This document shows, piece by piece, positions 1-8,321 of a stretch of 22,318 nt of DNA. The stretch comes from an uncultured Opitutia bacterium. GTDB taxonomy: Bacteria > Verrucomicrobiota > Verrucomicrobiia > Opitutales > UBA953. The position numbers and the translations under genes were made by a program. Every line of letters starts with the position of its first letter. Positions within the stretch are counted from its first letter, which is position 1. A model generated the notes under the pieces. It searched no databases and was not told the DNA's origin. It saw only the letters and a program-made list of their open reading frames with translations. The stretch lies in the NCBI GenBank assembly GCA_903868455.1, contig CAIPVK010000225.1, positions 1 to 22,318 of the forward strand, in the 5' to 3' direction.

Positions 1-27
1 GCCCGCTCGCTCCGCGCCTGAGCGGGC
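1..27 (-). terminator. Candidate hairpin after gcvP
   Basis: An 8-bp perfect inverted repeat (GCCCGCTC at 1-8, GAGCGGGC at 20-27, 11-nt loop) lies one base beyond the gcvP stop codon. It could end the gcvP transcript. The sequence past the stem is outside the window, so a U-tract cannot be checked, and GC-rich chance pairing is possible. Confidence 0.4.
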
Positions 28-28
28 G

Positions 29-3010
29 TCAGACCGTCGCGAGGATCCGCGACTTCACCTCGGCCACGGGCAGGGCGCCGAGGACGTCGGGGGCCACTCG
101 GTTGGGGATGACGGCGGGCAGGCGGGCGAGACGCTCCGAGAGGATGAGGCTGCGGTTGGCGGCGACGTCGTCCACCCGGTCGATGGGCGTGAACCGGGGG
201 GCGGCGACGAGCACGCGCGCGTCCTGGCGGACGAGCTCGAGGATGCCGCGCACGGACTCGGCGAAGCGGTCCAGCTCGGCCTTGGTGTAGGACTCGGTGG
301 GCTCGATCATCAGGCCGAAGGTCTCGGGGAAGGCGACCGTCGGGGCGTGGTAGCCGAAGTCGAGGAAGAGCTTGCCGATGCGGCCGATGGCGGCCGAGCG
401 CGGGACGCCCGCGGCCTCGATGGCCTTGAAGTCCGACTCCTCGAGGGTGAGGATGAACTCGTGCATGCGGGGCACGGCGGCGGCGCCGGCGGGCAGCGAG
501 GGGTAGGTCCGGCGCAGGTCCTCGAAGAGGTAGCGCGCGGCGAGCACGGCCACGGCCGACATGCGGCGGACGCCGTCGCGCCCGAGGCGACGGAGGTAGG
601 TGAGGACGCGCACCTTGTGGGCGAAGTTGCCCCAGTGGCGGTGGAAGGCGCCGATGCTGCGGGGCGCGCGGAAGGTGGCGAATCGGTCGCCCTCGCGGCG
701 GACCTGCCAGCCGGGGATGAAGTCGACGATGCGGTGCGAGACGCCGACCATGCCGTCGCCGGGGCCGCCGCCGCCGTGGGGCACGGTCCAGGTCTTGTGC
801 AGGTTGTTGTGGACGGCGTCGACGCCGAGCTTGTCGAGGTCGACCCAGCCCGCGACGGCGTTCATGTTGGCGCCGTCCATGTAGACGAGGCCGCCCGCCG
901 CGTGGACCTTCTCGGCCATGAGGCGGAAGTTGGTCTCGAAGACGCCCGAGGTGTTCGGGTTGGTGCACATCACGCCGCAGACGCGCGGCCCGAGCTGGGC
1001 GAGCTTGGCGTCGAGGTCGGCCATGTCGACCTCGCCGGTCGGCGCGGCCTTGAGGACGACGATGCCGTAGGGGACGCCGTCGACCACCTTGGTCTCGAAG
1101 CCGGCGGTGGCGGCGGTGGCGAAGTTCGTGCCGTGCGAGCTGTTGGGGATGAGCAGGATGTCGCGGCCGTGGTCGCCGCGCGCGCGGTGGTAGGCCTGGA
1201 ACATCTTGATGCCGACGAGCTCGCCCTGCGCGCCCGCCACCACCTGGGTGACGACGCCGGCGAGGCCCGTGATGGCCTTGAACCACTCCTGGTGCTCCCA
1301 GATCACCTGGAGCGCGCCCTGCGCGTCGGCGTGGGGCGCCTGGGGGTGGAGCTCGGTGAAGCCCGGCAGGCCGGCCGCCCAGTCGTTGATGTGGGGGTTG
1401 TACTTCATCGTGCACGACCCGAGGGGGAAGCACCCGGTGTCGGGCGAGACGTTCTGGCGGCCGAGGTCGGTGTAGAAGGCGCGGAGCTCGGCCTCGGGGA
1501 AGGTGGGCAGGCCCACGGCGCCCTCGCGCAGGAGCGCGGCGGGCACCTCGGCGACGGCGGCCTCGCCCTTGGCGGCGCCGAGGCGCGACTCGAGGAAGGC
1601 GACGAGGCGGTCGGTGTCGGCGTCGGACTGGAGGTCGGAGAACGAGACCTTGAGCAGGGAGCAGCCGCAGGGGGTGCGGCCGGTGGCGTCGACCCCGACG
1701 TGCAGGCCGGCGGCGCGGCCCGCCTCGATCACCTCGGCGGCGGGCACGGGCAGGACGAGGCAGAACTCGTTCCAGAAGGGCTGGTCGGCGTGGCAGAGGC
1801 GGACGCCGGGGAGTGCGCCGAGGCGCTTGGCGGCGCGCAGGGCCTGGCGGCGGCCGGCCTGGGCGGAGGCGGCCATGCCGGCCTCGCCGCGCTGGAGCGT
1901 GGCGGCGCCGGCGAGCGTGGCGATGAAGGCCTGGTTGGAGCAGATGTTGGACGTGGCCTTGTCGCGGCGGATGTGCTGCTCGCGCGTGGAGAGCACCATC
2001 ACGAGGCAGTCGCGGCCGGCGGCGTCCTTGGCCTTGCCCACGAAGCGGCCGGGCGTGGCGCGGACGTCGTTGCGGACCTCGGCGTTGTGGCGGACGGCGA
2101 AGAGGCCGAGTCCGGGGCCGCCGAAGTTCGCGCCGATGGCGAGGTGCTGGGCCTCGCCGACGAGGATGTCGGCGCCCTTGCGGCCGTAGGCGGAGGGCGG
2201 CTTCAGGCCGCCGGTGGCGAGGAGCATCGGGTCGACCACCGCGATCGAGCGCACGCCGAGGTCGGCGCAGGCGTCGGTCAGCGCGTCGACGTCCTCGAGC
2301 AGGCCGAGGCAATTGACCTGGGGGAAGGCGACGGCGGCGAGGCGCTTCCCGAGCGGCGCGGCGGCGGCCCGGACGCCCGCGGCGCTCAGGCGGCCGGTGG
2401 CGGCGTCGGGGGCGACGAGCTCGAGGCGGATCTTGGTGTCGGCCACGTGGGTGCGGAGCACCTCGAGGTCGCCGGGGAAGAGGTTCGCCGCCACGAGGAC
2501 GGTGTCCGCGGCCTCGTCGGCCAGGCGCAGCGCGCAGCCGATGGCCTCGAAGAGGGCGGTCGAGCGGTCGTAGAGCGAGGAGTTGATGGCCTCGAAGCCG
2601 GTCAGCTGGCTCATCACGCACTGGTAGATCCAGTGGGTGGCCAGGGTGCCCTGGGAGCGCTCGGGCTGGTAGGGGGTGTAGGAGGTGGTCAGGTTGCGGA
2701 TGCCGCAGACGAAGGGCACGATGGACTGCGTGCGGTAGACCTGGAGGCCGTCGCCGAGGAAGGGCGTGCGGACCTCGTTGCGGCGCGAGAGCGCCTCCAT
2801 GGAGTCGGCCAGCTCCTGGTAGCCGAGCTCGGCCGGCAAAGGGAGGTCGCCCTTGAACTTCACGCCGTCCTCGATGTGGGCGTAGAGGTCGTCGAAACCC
2901 TTGGCGCCGATCGCGGCGAGCATCGCGGCGATGTCCTGCTCGGAGGCCGGGATGTAGTGCCGGGCAAGCTCGCGTTGGAGCTTGGTGGGATCGAACGGAA
3001 GCGTGGCCAT
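29..3010 (-). CDS. gcvP: Glycine dehydrogenase (aminomethyl-transferring), P protein of the glycine cleavage system
   Basis: PLP enzyme that decarboxylates glycine and passes the aminomethyl group to lipoyl-GcvH; cytoplasmic. The 993-residue product has the length of the single-chain P protein, with the two halves found as GcvPA and GcvPB in some bacteria fused. The N-terminal half starts around FIPASEQD-like text (HYIPASEQDIAAML) and the C-terminal half carries GSCTMKYNP and the PLP-lysine motif NNLHKTWTVPHGGGGPG, with the Schiff-base Lys at residue 739. I start at ATG 3010 (MATLPFDPTKLQ); an in-frame ATG at 3052 would add 14 residues unlike the family. No strong Shine-Dalgarno is visible. 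gcvT and gcvH are not adjacent within the window; the upstream neighbour nth is divergent, so gcvP is transcribed alone or as the first gene of a unit running off the left edge. The family call is very secure. Confidence 0.97.
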   Translation of the reverse strand: MATLPFDPTKLQRELARHYIPASEQDIAAMLAAIGAKGFDDLYAHIEDGVKFKGDLPLPAELGYQELADSMEALSRRNEVRTPFLGDGLQVYRTQSIVPFVCGIRNLTTSYTPYQPERSQGTLATHWIYQCVMSQLTGFEAINSSLYDRSTALFEAIGCALRLADEAADTVLVAANLFPGDLEVLRTHVADTKIRLELVAPDAATGRLSAAGVRAAAAPLGKRLAAVAFPQVNCLGLLEDVDALTDACADLGVRSIAVVDPMLLATGGLKPPSAYGRKGADILVGEAQHLAIGANFGGPGLGLFAVRHNAEVRNDVRATPGRFVGKAKDAAGRDCLVMVLSTREQHIRRDKATSNICSNQAFIATLAGAATLQRGEAGMAASAQAGRRQALRAAKRLGALPGVRLCHADQPFWNEFCLVLPVPAAEVIEAGRAAGLHVGVDATGRTPCGCSLLKVSFSDLQSDADTDRLVAFLESRLGAAKGEAAVAEVPAALLREGAVGLPTFPEAELRAFYTDLGRQNVSPDTGCFPLGSCTMKYNPHINDWAAGLPGFTELHPQAPHADAQGALQVIWEHQEWFKAITGLAGVVTQVVAGAQGELVGIKMFQAYHRARGDHGRDILLIPNSSHGTNFATAATAGFETKVVDGVPYGIVVLKAAPTGEVDMADLDAKLAQLGPRVCGVMCTNPNTSGVFETNFRLMAEKVHAAGGLVYMDGANMNAVAGWVDLDKLGVDAVHNNLHKTWTVPHGGGGPGDGMVGVSHRIVDFIPGWQVRREGDRFATFRAPRSIGAFHRHWGNFAHKVRVLTYLRRLGRDGVRRMSAVAVLAARYLFEDLRRTYPSLPAGAAAVPRMHEFILTLEESDFKAIEAAGVPRSAAIGRIGKLFLDFGYHAPTVAFPETFGLMIEPTESYTKAELDRFAESVRGILELVRQDARVLVAAPRFTPIDRVDDVAANRSLILSERLARLPAVIPNRVAPDVLGALPVAEVKSRILATV

Positions 3011-3159
3011 GGAAAGGTGACGCCAAGGTGACGGCGACGCCCCACCCCGCAACCGCCCGGAGGACCCCTCCGGGGGTATTAGCGGGAGTTTCCACGGGAT
3101 AAGTTTTCCTAAAGCGAGGGCGGGGTTGCGCCTCGATGCGACGCGGGCAGGCTGGGCGC
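3011..3159. promoter_or_regulatory. Divergent gcvP/nth spacer with strong palindrome
   Basis: This 149-bp spacer must hold the promoters of both divergent genes. It contains an 8-bp perfect hairpin at 3056-3074 (CCCGGAGG, loop ACC, CCTCCGGG). An AT-richer stretch at about 3077-3115 is the likeliest place for promoter elements, but no convincing -35/-10 pair could be assigned on either strand. The conserved core of a glycine riboswitch, which often precedes gcv genes, was looked for on the minus strand and not seen. Confidence 0.4.
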
Positions 3160-3804
3160 ATGACCCGGCAGGAACGAGCGGCCCATGTGGCCCGCGAGCT
3201 GGCGCGCCTCTACCCCGAGACGCCCATCCCGCTCGACCACACGGATGCCTTCACGCTGCTGGTGGCGGTCGTCCTCTCGGCCCAGTGCACGGACAAGAAG
3301 GTCAACGAGGTCACCCCCGCCCTCTTCCGCCGCGCCGGGACCCCGGCCAAGATGGCCGCCCTCACCCCGGAGGAGGTCCTGCCCCTCATCCGCCAGCTCG
3401 GCCTCGCGCCGGGGAAGTCGCGCGCCTTGGTCGGCCTCTCGCGCCTCATCCTGGAGCGCCACCGGGGCGAGGTGCCGCGGACCTTCGCGGAATTGGAGGC
3501 GCTGCCCGGGGTCGGCCACAAGACCGCCTCGGTTGTCATGGCCCAGGCCTTCGGCGTCCCCGCCTTCCCGGTCGACACCCACATCCACCGGCTGGCCCGG
3601 CGCTGGCGCCTGAGCGCGGGGAAATCCGTGGAGCAGGTCGAGCGCGACCTGAAGCGCTGCTTCCCCGAGGCGGCGTGGAACCGCCTCCACCTGCGCATCA
3701 TCTTCTACGGCCGCGAGCACTGCACGGCCCGGGGCTGCGACGGCCGCACCTGCGGGATCTGCGCGGCGCTCAACGGGCGACGAGCGCCTCGTGCCGGCTC
3801 CTGA
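3160..3804 (+). CDS. nth: Endonuclease III, DNA glycosylase/AP lyase
   Basis: Base-excision repair enzyme that removes oxidised pyrimidines and cleaves at AP sites. From ATG 3160 the product is 214 residues, close to E. coli Nth (211). Visible family marks are LLVAVVLSAQCTDKKVN near the N terminus, the helix-hairpin-helix LPGVGHKTA with catalytic Lys121, and VDTHIHRL with catalytic Asp139. The C-terminal Fe-S loop is unusual: the cysteines are spaced C-x4-C-x4-C-x2-C instead of the classical C-x6-C-x2-C-x5-C, and no cysteine follows the last pair. An in-frame ATG at 3136 would add 8 residues (MRRGQAGR) that do not look conserved. The 3' end overlaps the opposing thioesterase gene by 35 bp. 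Enzyme identity is secure; whether it holds a normal 4Fe-4S cluster is uncertain. Confidence 0.95.
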   Translation: MTRQERAAHVARELARLYPETPIPLDHTDAFTLLVAVVLSAQCTDKKVNEVTPALFRRAGTPAKMAALTPEEVLPLIRQLGLAPGKSRALVGLSRLILERHRGEVPRTFAELEALPGVGHKTASVVMAQAFGVPAFPVDTHIHRLARRWRLSAGKSVEQVERDLKRCFPEAAWNRLHLRIIFYGREHCTARGCDGRTCGICAALNGRRAPRAGS

Positions 3805-4204
3805 AGGCGTCCGTCCAAGGCGCGGGCTGGTGCGTGCGGCCGTCCATGCGGCAGACGGTGCGCGAGCCGCGGCAATGGAGCGTCGCGCCGTCGGCCGAGC
3901 GGAACTCGAAGGCCACGGTCAGGCCTGCGGCGCGCACCTTGGTCACGCGCAGGACGACGTCGATCTCGCACTCGGGGCGGATGGGCGCGAGGTAATGCAG
4001 GTCGAGGTCGCGGACGACGACGTAGACGTCGGGCGCCACCTCGGGATCGAGCGTGTCCACGCCCATGACCTCGACGAAGAAGGTCTTCTGCGCGCGCTCC
4101 ATCAGCAGGACATAGTGCGAGTGGTGCAGGATCCCGAGGGCGTCGGTCTGGTCGAACCAGGTCTTGGTCCGGAAGCGGAAGGAGCCGTCGGGCTGGAGAG
4201 GCAT
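3770..4204 (-). CDS. 4HBT-family (YbgC-like) acyl-CoA thioesterase
   Basis: A 144-residue single hotdog-fold protein, the usual size for 4-hydroxybenzoyl-CoA thioesterase/YbgC proteins that hydrolyse acyl-CoA or acyl-ACP thioesters. The signature region is WFDQTDALGILHHSHYVLLM near the N terminus, with Asp21 at or near the catalytic acid position and HHSHY matching the conserved stretch before the long central helix. The ATG at 4204 (MPLQPDGSF) fits the family; the same frame stays open far upstream but that part is antisense to the acyltransferase gene and is not coding. It does not sit in a tol-pal operon, where ybgC is common, so the substrate is unknown. It ends tail-to-tail with nth, the two coding regions sharing 35 bp, and starts back-to-back with the acyltransferase at 4317, which might also handle acyl groups (inference). 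Confidence 0.85.
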   Translation of the reverse strand: MPLQPDGSFRFRTKTWFDQTDALGILHHSHYVLLMERAQKTFFVEVMGVDTLDPEVAPDVYVVVRDLDLHYLAPIRPECEIDVVLRVTKVRAAGLTVAFEFRSADGATLHCRGSRTVCRMDGRTHQPAPWTDAFRSRHEALVAR

Positions 4205-4316
4205 GGCGAAGGATGGGAGGGAACCCGGGGTCGGGGAAAGGGCAAACGGGCGGGGACGTTGCCAAGACGTCACCCTCGCGACACCGAGGACGCATCCGGG
4301 GATGGCATCCTGTCGC

Positions 4317-6062
4317 ATGCCCGAAGCCGAATTGTCCCTCGAACCCGCGCTGGGCAAGGCCGCCCCCCTCGCCGAGCGGCTGCTCGGCTTGGAGGAGCTC
4401 AACGACTTGCTCTCGAAGGTGGGCCAAGGCCCGGACTTCGTCCCGGACATCCTCCGCGAGCTCGGCATCTCCGTCGCGTGGACGGACGCCGACCTGGCGC
4501 GCGTCCCGCGCGAGGGCCCCTTGGTGGTCGTCTGCAACCACCCGCACGGCGGCGCAGACGGGCTGGCCGCCCTCGACTTCCTACGTCGCGCCCGCGGCGA
4601 CGTGCGGGTGCTCGCCAACCGGCTCCTGACGCACATCGGCGGGATGCGCCCTTGGCTGATCTCGGTCGACCCGCTGCGACCCGGCGACGCCGGCGCGAAC
4701 CTCGGCGGTCTCCGCCAGGCCTTGGCCCATCTGCGCCAAGGCGGCTGCCTGCTGGCCTTCCCGGCGGGCGAGGTCGCCTCGCTGCGGCTGCGCGAGGGGC
4801 GCGTGCGCGACCCGCGCTGGTCCTCGCACATCGTGCGCCTCGCGCGCGCCGCCAAGGCGCGCGTCCTGCCCGTGCACATCGGCGGCCGCAACCGGGCGGT
4901 CTTCCAGCTGGCCGGCTTCCTGCATCCCCGCCTGCGCACCGCGCTCCTCACCCGGGAGATGCTCGCGCTGCGGGGCAAGACGCTGCGCCTCCGGGCGGGC
5001 CGGGCGATGGAGCCGGCGGGGCTGGACCAGTATCCCGACGAGGACGACGCCGCCAAGGCCCTCCGCCTGCGGTGCGAGCTCCTGCCCCACCGGGCCGAGG
5101 CCGCCCCGAGCCCGACGCCCGCCGCGGAGCGCCAGCTGGCCCCGCTGGCGCCCGAGGTCCCCTCGGCCCTCATCCGGGCGGAGCTGGGCACGCTGCCCGC
5201 CGAGGACGTCCTGGCCAGCCAAGGGAGCTTCCGCGTCTACCGCCTCTCGGGCGAGCGCCTGCCCCACTGCATGCGCGAGATCGGGCGGCTGAGGGAGATC
5301 ACCTTCCGGGCGGTCTCGGAAGGCTCCGGGCTGCCCGCCGACCTCGACGCCTACGATGGCTGGTACGACCAGCTGGTGCTCTGGGACGACGCCGCGGGGC
5401 TGATCGTCGGTGGCTATAGGATCGGGGCGACGGACCGCATCCTGCCCTCCAAGGGAAAGCGCGGGCTCTACACCTCGACGCTCTTCGACTTCCGGACGGA
5501 GTTCTTCCGCCGGCTCGACCCGGCGCTCGAGCTCGGGCGCTCCTTCATCCGCCCCGAATACCAGCGCAAGGCGAGCACCCTGCCCCTCCTCTGGCGCGGC
5601 ATCGGCGCCTACGTCGTCCGCAACCCCCGCTACCATCTGCTCTTCGGCCCGGTGAGCATCAACCCCGACTACAGCCCGGCCTCCCGCGAGCTGATGCTGG
5701 CCTGGCTACGCCACAACCGGTCGGCCGAGGACCTCTCCGGGCTGGTTCGCGCGAAGAACCCGCCCCGCCAGATGGGGCTGGGGCACGCCACCGTCGACCT
5801 GCTGCGCGAGTGCGCCTACGAGTTCGAGCACATGTCGGGCCTGGTCAGCGAGATCGAGGAGGACGGCAAGCCGGTGCCCGTGCTGCTCAAGCATTACCTC
5901 AAGCTCAACGGTCGGCTCATCGCGTTCAACGTGGACGAGACCTTCGGGGGGTGCCTCGACGGGCTCATCGTGGTGGACCTGACCAAGAGCGACCCCCGCC
6001 TGCTCGCGGCCTACCTCGGCGATGAAGGCTCGCGGGCCTTCCTCGCGCATCACGACGCCTGA
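4317..6062 (+). CDS. Two-domain acyltransferase, OlsF-like (PlsC-like domain plus OlsB/hemolysin-type GNAT domain)
   Basis: The 581-residue product joins two acyltransferase units. The N-terminal domain (about residues 60-260) is PlsC-like, with the variant box NHPHGGADG (His75, Asp81) and the block FPAGEV at 148-153 in place of FPEGT. The C-terminal domain (about 300-470) resembles the OlsB/hemolysin family: RLREITFRAVSEGSG, then LVLWDDAAGLIVGGYRIG, then ELGRSFIRPEYQRKAS and LLFGPVSINPDYSP. This architecture matches OlsF, which in some bacteria makes ornithine lipid by N-acylating ornithine and then O-acylating the lyso-lipid. That function is inferred here; a related N-acyl amino-acid lipid is equally possible. 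I choose ATG 4317 (MPEAELSLEP); earlier in-frame ATGs at 4302 and 4164 exist, but the latter would run into the divergent thioesterase. The 112-bp spacer 4205-4316 holds GACGT...ACGTC as a short inverted repeat but no clear promoter. Ends 6 bp from the converging transporter. Confidence 0.8.
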   Translation: MPEAELSLEPALGKAAPLAERLLGLEELNDLLSKVGQGPDFVPDILRELGISVAWTDADLARVPREGPLVVVCNHPHGGADGLAALDFLRRARGDVRVLANRLLTHIGGMRPWLISVDPLRPGDAGANLGGLRQALAHLRQGGCLLAFPAGEVASLRLREGRVRDPRWSSHIVRLARAAKARVLPVHIGGRNRAVFQLAGFLHPRLRTALLTREMLALRGKTLRLRAGRAMEPAGLDQYPDEDDAAKALRLRCELLPHRAEAAPSPTPAAERQLAPLAPEVPSALIRAELGTLPAEDVLASQGSFRVYRLSGERLPHCMREIGRLREITFRAVSEGSGLPADLDAYDGWYDQLVLWDDAAGLIVGGYRIGATDRILPSKGKRGLYTSTLFDFRTEFFRRLDPALELGRSFIRPEYQRKASTLPLLWRGIGAYVVRNPRYHLLFGPVSINPDYSPASRELMLAWLRHNRSAEDLSGLVRAKNPPRQMGLGHATVDLLRECAYEFEHMSGLVSEIEEDGKPVPVLLKHYLKLNGRLIAFNVDETFGGCLDGLIVVDLTKSDPRLLAAYLGDEGSRAFLAHHDA

Positions 6063-6068
6063 GCCGCC

Positions 6069-7346
6069 TCAGGCGGCGCGGCGCGCGCGCGAGCTCAGGC
6101 CGAGGCCGATGATCCCGGCGACGAACAGGAGGGCGAAGGAGCCGAAGCCCCAGCGCTCGGCCGAGGTGGGGTCCGCGGGGTCGGCCATCACCCAGCCGAC
6201 CGCGGCGCCGAGCAGCGGGCCGAGGAAGGCGGCGAAGCGGCCGACCATCCCGTAGAAGCCGAAGTAGGCCGCCGCGCGCCCCTCGGGCACGAGCGAGGCG
6301 AAATGGGATCGGCTGAGGCCCTGCACGCCGCCTTGGACGAGACCCACCAGCGCGGCCAGCAGCCAGACGCTCGGGAAGCGCAGGCCGGCGAGCTCGACCT
6401 CGCCGGGCCGCAGGAGGCCGCCCCAGACGGCGATGCCCGCGTAGGCGACGAGGCCGAGGGTCAGGACGCGCGGGGCGCCGAGGCGGTGGCCGAGCCAGCC
6501 GAAGCCGAGGGCGGCGGGGACGCCGACGACCTGGGCGACGAGGAAGGCCTTGATCAGGTCCTCCGTGCCGAAGCCGAGCACCGACCCAAGGTGGGTGGCC
6601 GAGGTCTTCACCGCGTGGACGCCGTCGATGTAGAGGATGAAGCCGACGAGGAACCAACGCACCTCGGCGCGCGACCAGATCTCGCGCCCGGTGGCGACCG
6701 TCTCGCGCCAGGTGTCGCGCAGCGGCGGGAGCGGCGCGGCGGGGCCGGACGGGCGCAGGAGGAGGGGCGCGCCGAAGGCGAGCCACCAGACGGCGGCCGC
6801 GGGGTAGACCCACGCGATGCCGCCGGCGAAGGCGCCCGAGGCGAGGACGAGCAGGATGAGGATGCCCGCCACGAAGCCGGCGGAGAAGCCCGCGCCGCTC
6901 AGCACGTGCCGGCGCCCCGGGGGCGCGCAGTCCACGAGCATCGAGTCATAGAGCGTCGCCGCCACGTAGAAGCACGCGGCCGAGGCCGCGTAGAGGAGCG
7001 AGGCCCCGAGCCAATCCCCGGGCGCCAGCGCGCCGATGGCGGCGGTGAGCAGGGCGCCCAGGACGGCGGCGAGGCGGAGGCCGCGCGCCCGGAAGCCGGC
7101 CGAGGAGGCCAGCTGGCCGAGGAAGGGGGCGAGGACGAAGACGAGCAGGCAGGGGACGGACTGGGTGACCTTGTAGGCGACCGACTCCATCTCCGGGGAG
7201 AGGTGCCCGGCCCAGCTCGTGTGGAACATGCGCGGGAAGACCAGCGCGAGCACGACCATGGCGAAGGCCGTGTTGCCGAAGTCGTAGAGCACCCACCGGA
7301 CGGCGTCGCCCCATCGCCAAGGCTGCCTGGGATCGGGCGGGGTCAT
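6069..7346 (-). CDS. UMF1-type MFS transporter (Atg22-like)
   Basis: A 425-residue, strongly hydrophobic protein with about 12 predicted membrane segments. The start WRWGDAVRWVLYDFGNTAFA and the late motif GLVQGGVQGLSRSHFASLVPEGR are typical of the UMF1 family, bacterial relatives of the yeast vacuolar effluxer Atg22. The substrate is unknown for most members. The start is taken at ATG 7346 (MTPPDPRQPWRWG); an in-frame ATG at 7382 would add 12 residues. It lies 46 bp downstream of metF on the same strand and could be read from the metF or argS transcript, though no functional link to methionine or folate is evident from the sequence. Converges with the OlsF-like gene, leaving 6 bp between the stop codons and no room for a separate terminator. 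Confidence 0.9.
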   Translation of the reverse strand: MTPPDPRQPWRWGDAVRWVLYDFGNTAFAMVVLALVFPRMFHTSWAGHLSPEMESVAYKVTQSVPCLLVFVLAPFLGQLASSAGFRARGLRLAAVLGALLTAAIGALAPGDWLGASLLYAASAACFYVAATLYDSMLVDCAPPGRRHVLSGAGFSAGFVAGILILLVLASGAFAGGIAWVYPAAAVWWLAFGAPLLLRPSGPAAPLPPLRDTWRETVATGREIWSRAEVRWFLVGFILYIDGVHAVKTSATHLGSVLGFGTEDLIKAFLVAQVVGVPAALGFGWLGHRLGAPRVLTLGLVAYAGIAVWGGLLRPGEVELAGLRFPSVWLLAALVGLVQGGVQGLSRSHFASLVPEGRAAAYFGFYGMVGRFAAFLGPLLGAAVGWVMADPADPTSAERWGFGSFALLFVAGIIGLGLSSRARRAA

Positions 7347-7392
7347 GCGCGCAAGCCAAGCCGCGCGGGAGCCGGCGGGCAAGGCTGCTTCC

Positions 7393-8283
7393 TCAGGCCG
7401 GCAGCGCGCCCCGCGCCCGCAGGCGGCCGAGCAGCTCGCGGGCCGTGTCGGAGCGGTTCACGATGTAGAGGTGGACGCCCGGGGCGCCCGCGGCGAGGAG
7501 GCCGGCGATCTGGGCCTCGGCCCAGTCGAGGCCGACGGCCAGCTGCGCGGCCTCGTCCTCCCCGCAGGCCTCGAGGCGCGACTCCAGCTCGCGCGGCAGC
7601 CGGGCCTTGCTCAGGGCGCAGAAGTTGCGGACCTGGCGGAGGGTGCGCACCGGGAGGATGCCCGGGATGATCGGCGCGTCGACGCCCGCGGCGCGCGCGG
7701 CGGCGACCCCGCGGAGGTAGTCGGCGTTGTCGAAGAAGAGCTGGGTCGTGACGAAATCGGCGCCGGCGCGGACCTTGTGCGCGAACCAGCGCAGGTCCTC
7801 CTCGGGCGAGGGGGAGTCCGGATGGCCCTCGGGGAAGCCGGCCACGCCGACGGCCAGGCGCGAGCCGAGGCGGGCGCGGACGAGGGCGACGAGCTCGGAG
7901 GCGTGGCTCAGGCCCTCGGGGTGGGGCGTGAAGCCGGTCGCGCCCCTCGGCGGGTCGCCGCGCAGCGCGAGGATGCCGGAGAAGCCGGCGGCCGCGTACT
8001 GGTCGACCAACGCCTCGAGCTCGGCGCGGCTGTGGCCGACGCAGGTCAGGTGGCCGATCACGCCGTAGCCGAGGGCGACGAGCTCGCGGCCCGCGTCGAG
8101 GGTCGCGGCCCGGGTGGAGCCGCCCGCGCCGTAGGTGATCGAGGCCAGGTCGATGCCGAGGGGGCGCAGCTGGGCGGCCTCGGCGAGCATGAGGGACGTC
8201 GCCTCCGGCGTCTTCGGCGGGAAGAACTCCACCGAGACGGTGGGGCGCGGCGCGCGCAGGCGCTGGACGAGGTCCGCTGGCAT
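7393..8283 (-). CDS. metF: 5,10-methylenetetrahydrofolate reductase
   Basis: Flavoenzyme that reduces 5,10-methylene-THF to 5-methyl-THF, the methyl donor for methionine synthase. The 296-residue TIM-barrel protein has the standard bacterial MetF length. Motifs in order: VSVEFFPPK with the catalytic Glu19, ASITYGAGGST, LALRGDPP with Asp110 at the flavin/folate contact, GVAGFPEGHPDSP, DFVTTQLFFDN, and the C-terminal GVHLYIVNRSD. ATG 8283 is preceded by an AT-rich leader with no Shine-Dalgarno but two overlapping palindromes (separate entry), suggesting its own control despite lying only 38 bp downstream of the trmJ-like gene. It shares the 5,10-methylene-THF pool with the glycine cleavage system whose P protein is encoded at the left end of the window. 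Confidence 0.96.
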   Translation of the reverse strand: MPADLVQRLRAPRPTVSVEFFPPKTPEATSLMLAEAAQLRPLGIDLASITYGAGGSTRAATLDAGRELVALGYGVIGHLTCVGHSRAELEALVDQYAAAGFSGILALRGDPPRGATGFTPHPEGLSHASELVALVRARLGSRLAVGVAGFPEGHPDSPSPEEDLRWFAHKVRAGADFVTTQLFFDNADYLRGVAAARAAGVDAPIIPGILPVRTLRQVRNFCALSKARLPRELESRLEACGEDEAAQLAVGLDWAEAQIAGLLAAGAPGVHLYIVNRSDTARELLGRLRARGALPA

Positions 8284-8321
8284 AAGTTCAAATCAACCTA
8301 TCTTGATAAGATGATGCAACG
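8284..8321 (-). promoter_or_regulatory. Candidate operator/leader of metF
   Basis: The 38-bp gap between the trmJ-like gene and metF is markedly AT-rich against its surroundings. It holds two overlapping dyads: ATCAA-N6-TTGAT at 8292-8307 and ATCTT-GAT-AAGAT at 8300-8312. They lie 9-29 bases upstream of the metF ATG, where a repressor or a small RNA structure could block transcription or translation. No regulator gene is nearby and I cannot name the protein that would bind. Confidence 0.4.

Noticed and set aside
347..3031. 894-codon open frame on the plus strand
   Set aside because: It is the complement of gcvP. In high-GC genes the antisense frame often lacks stops; the product is Gly/Ala/Val/Glu-rich with no family resemblance.
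3011..3159. Glycine riboswitch upstream of gcvP
   Set aside because: The conserved glycine-aptamer core and tandem layout were not found on the minus strand; only a simple hairpin is present.
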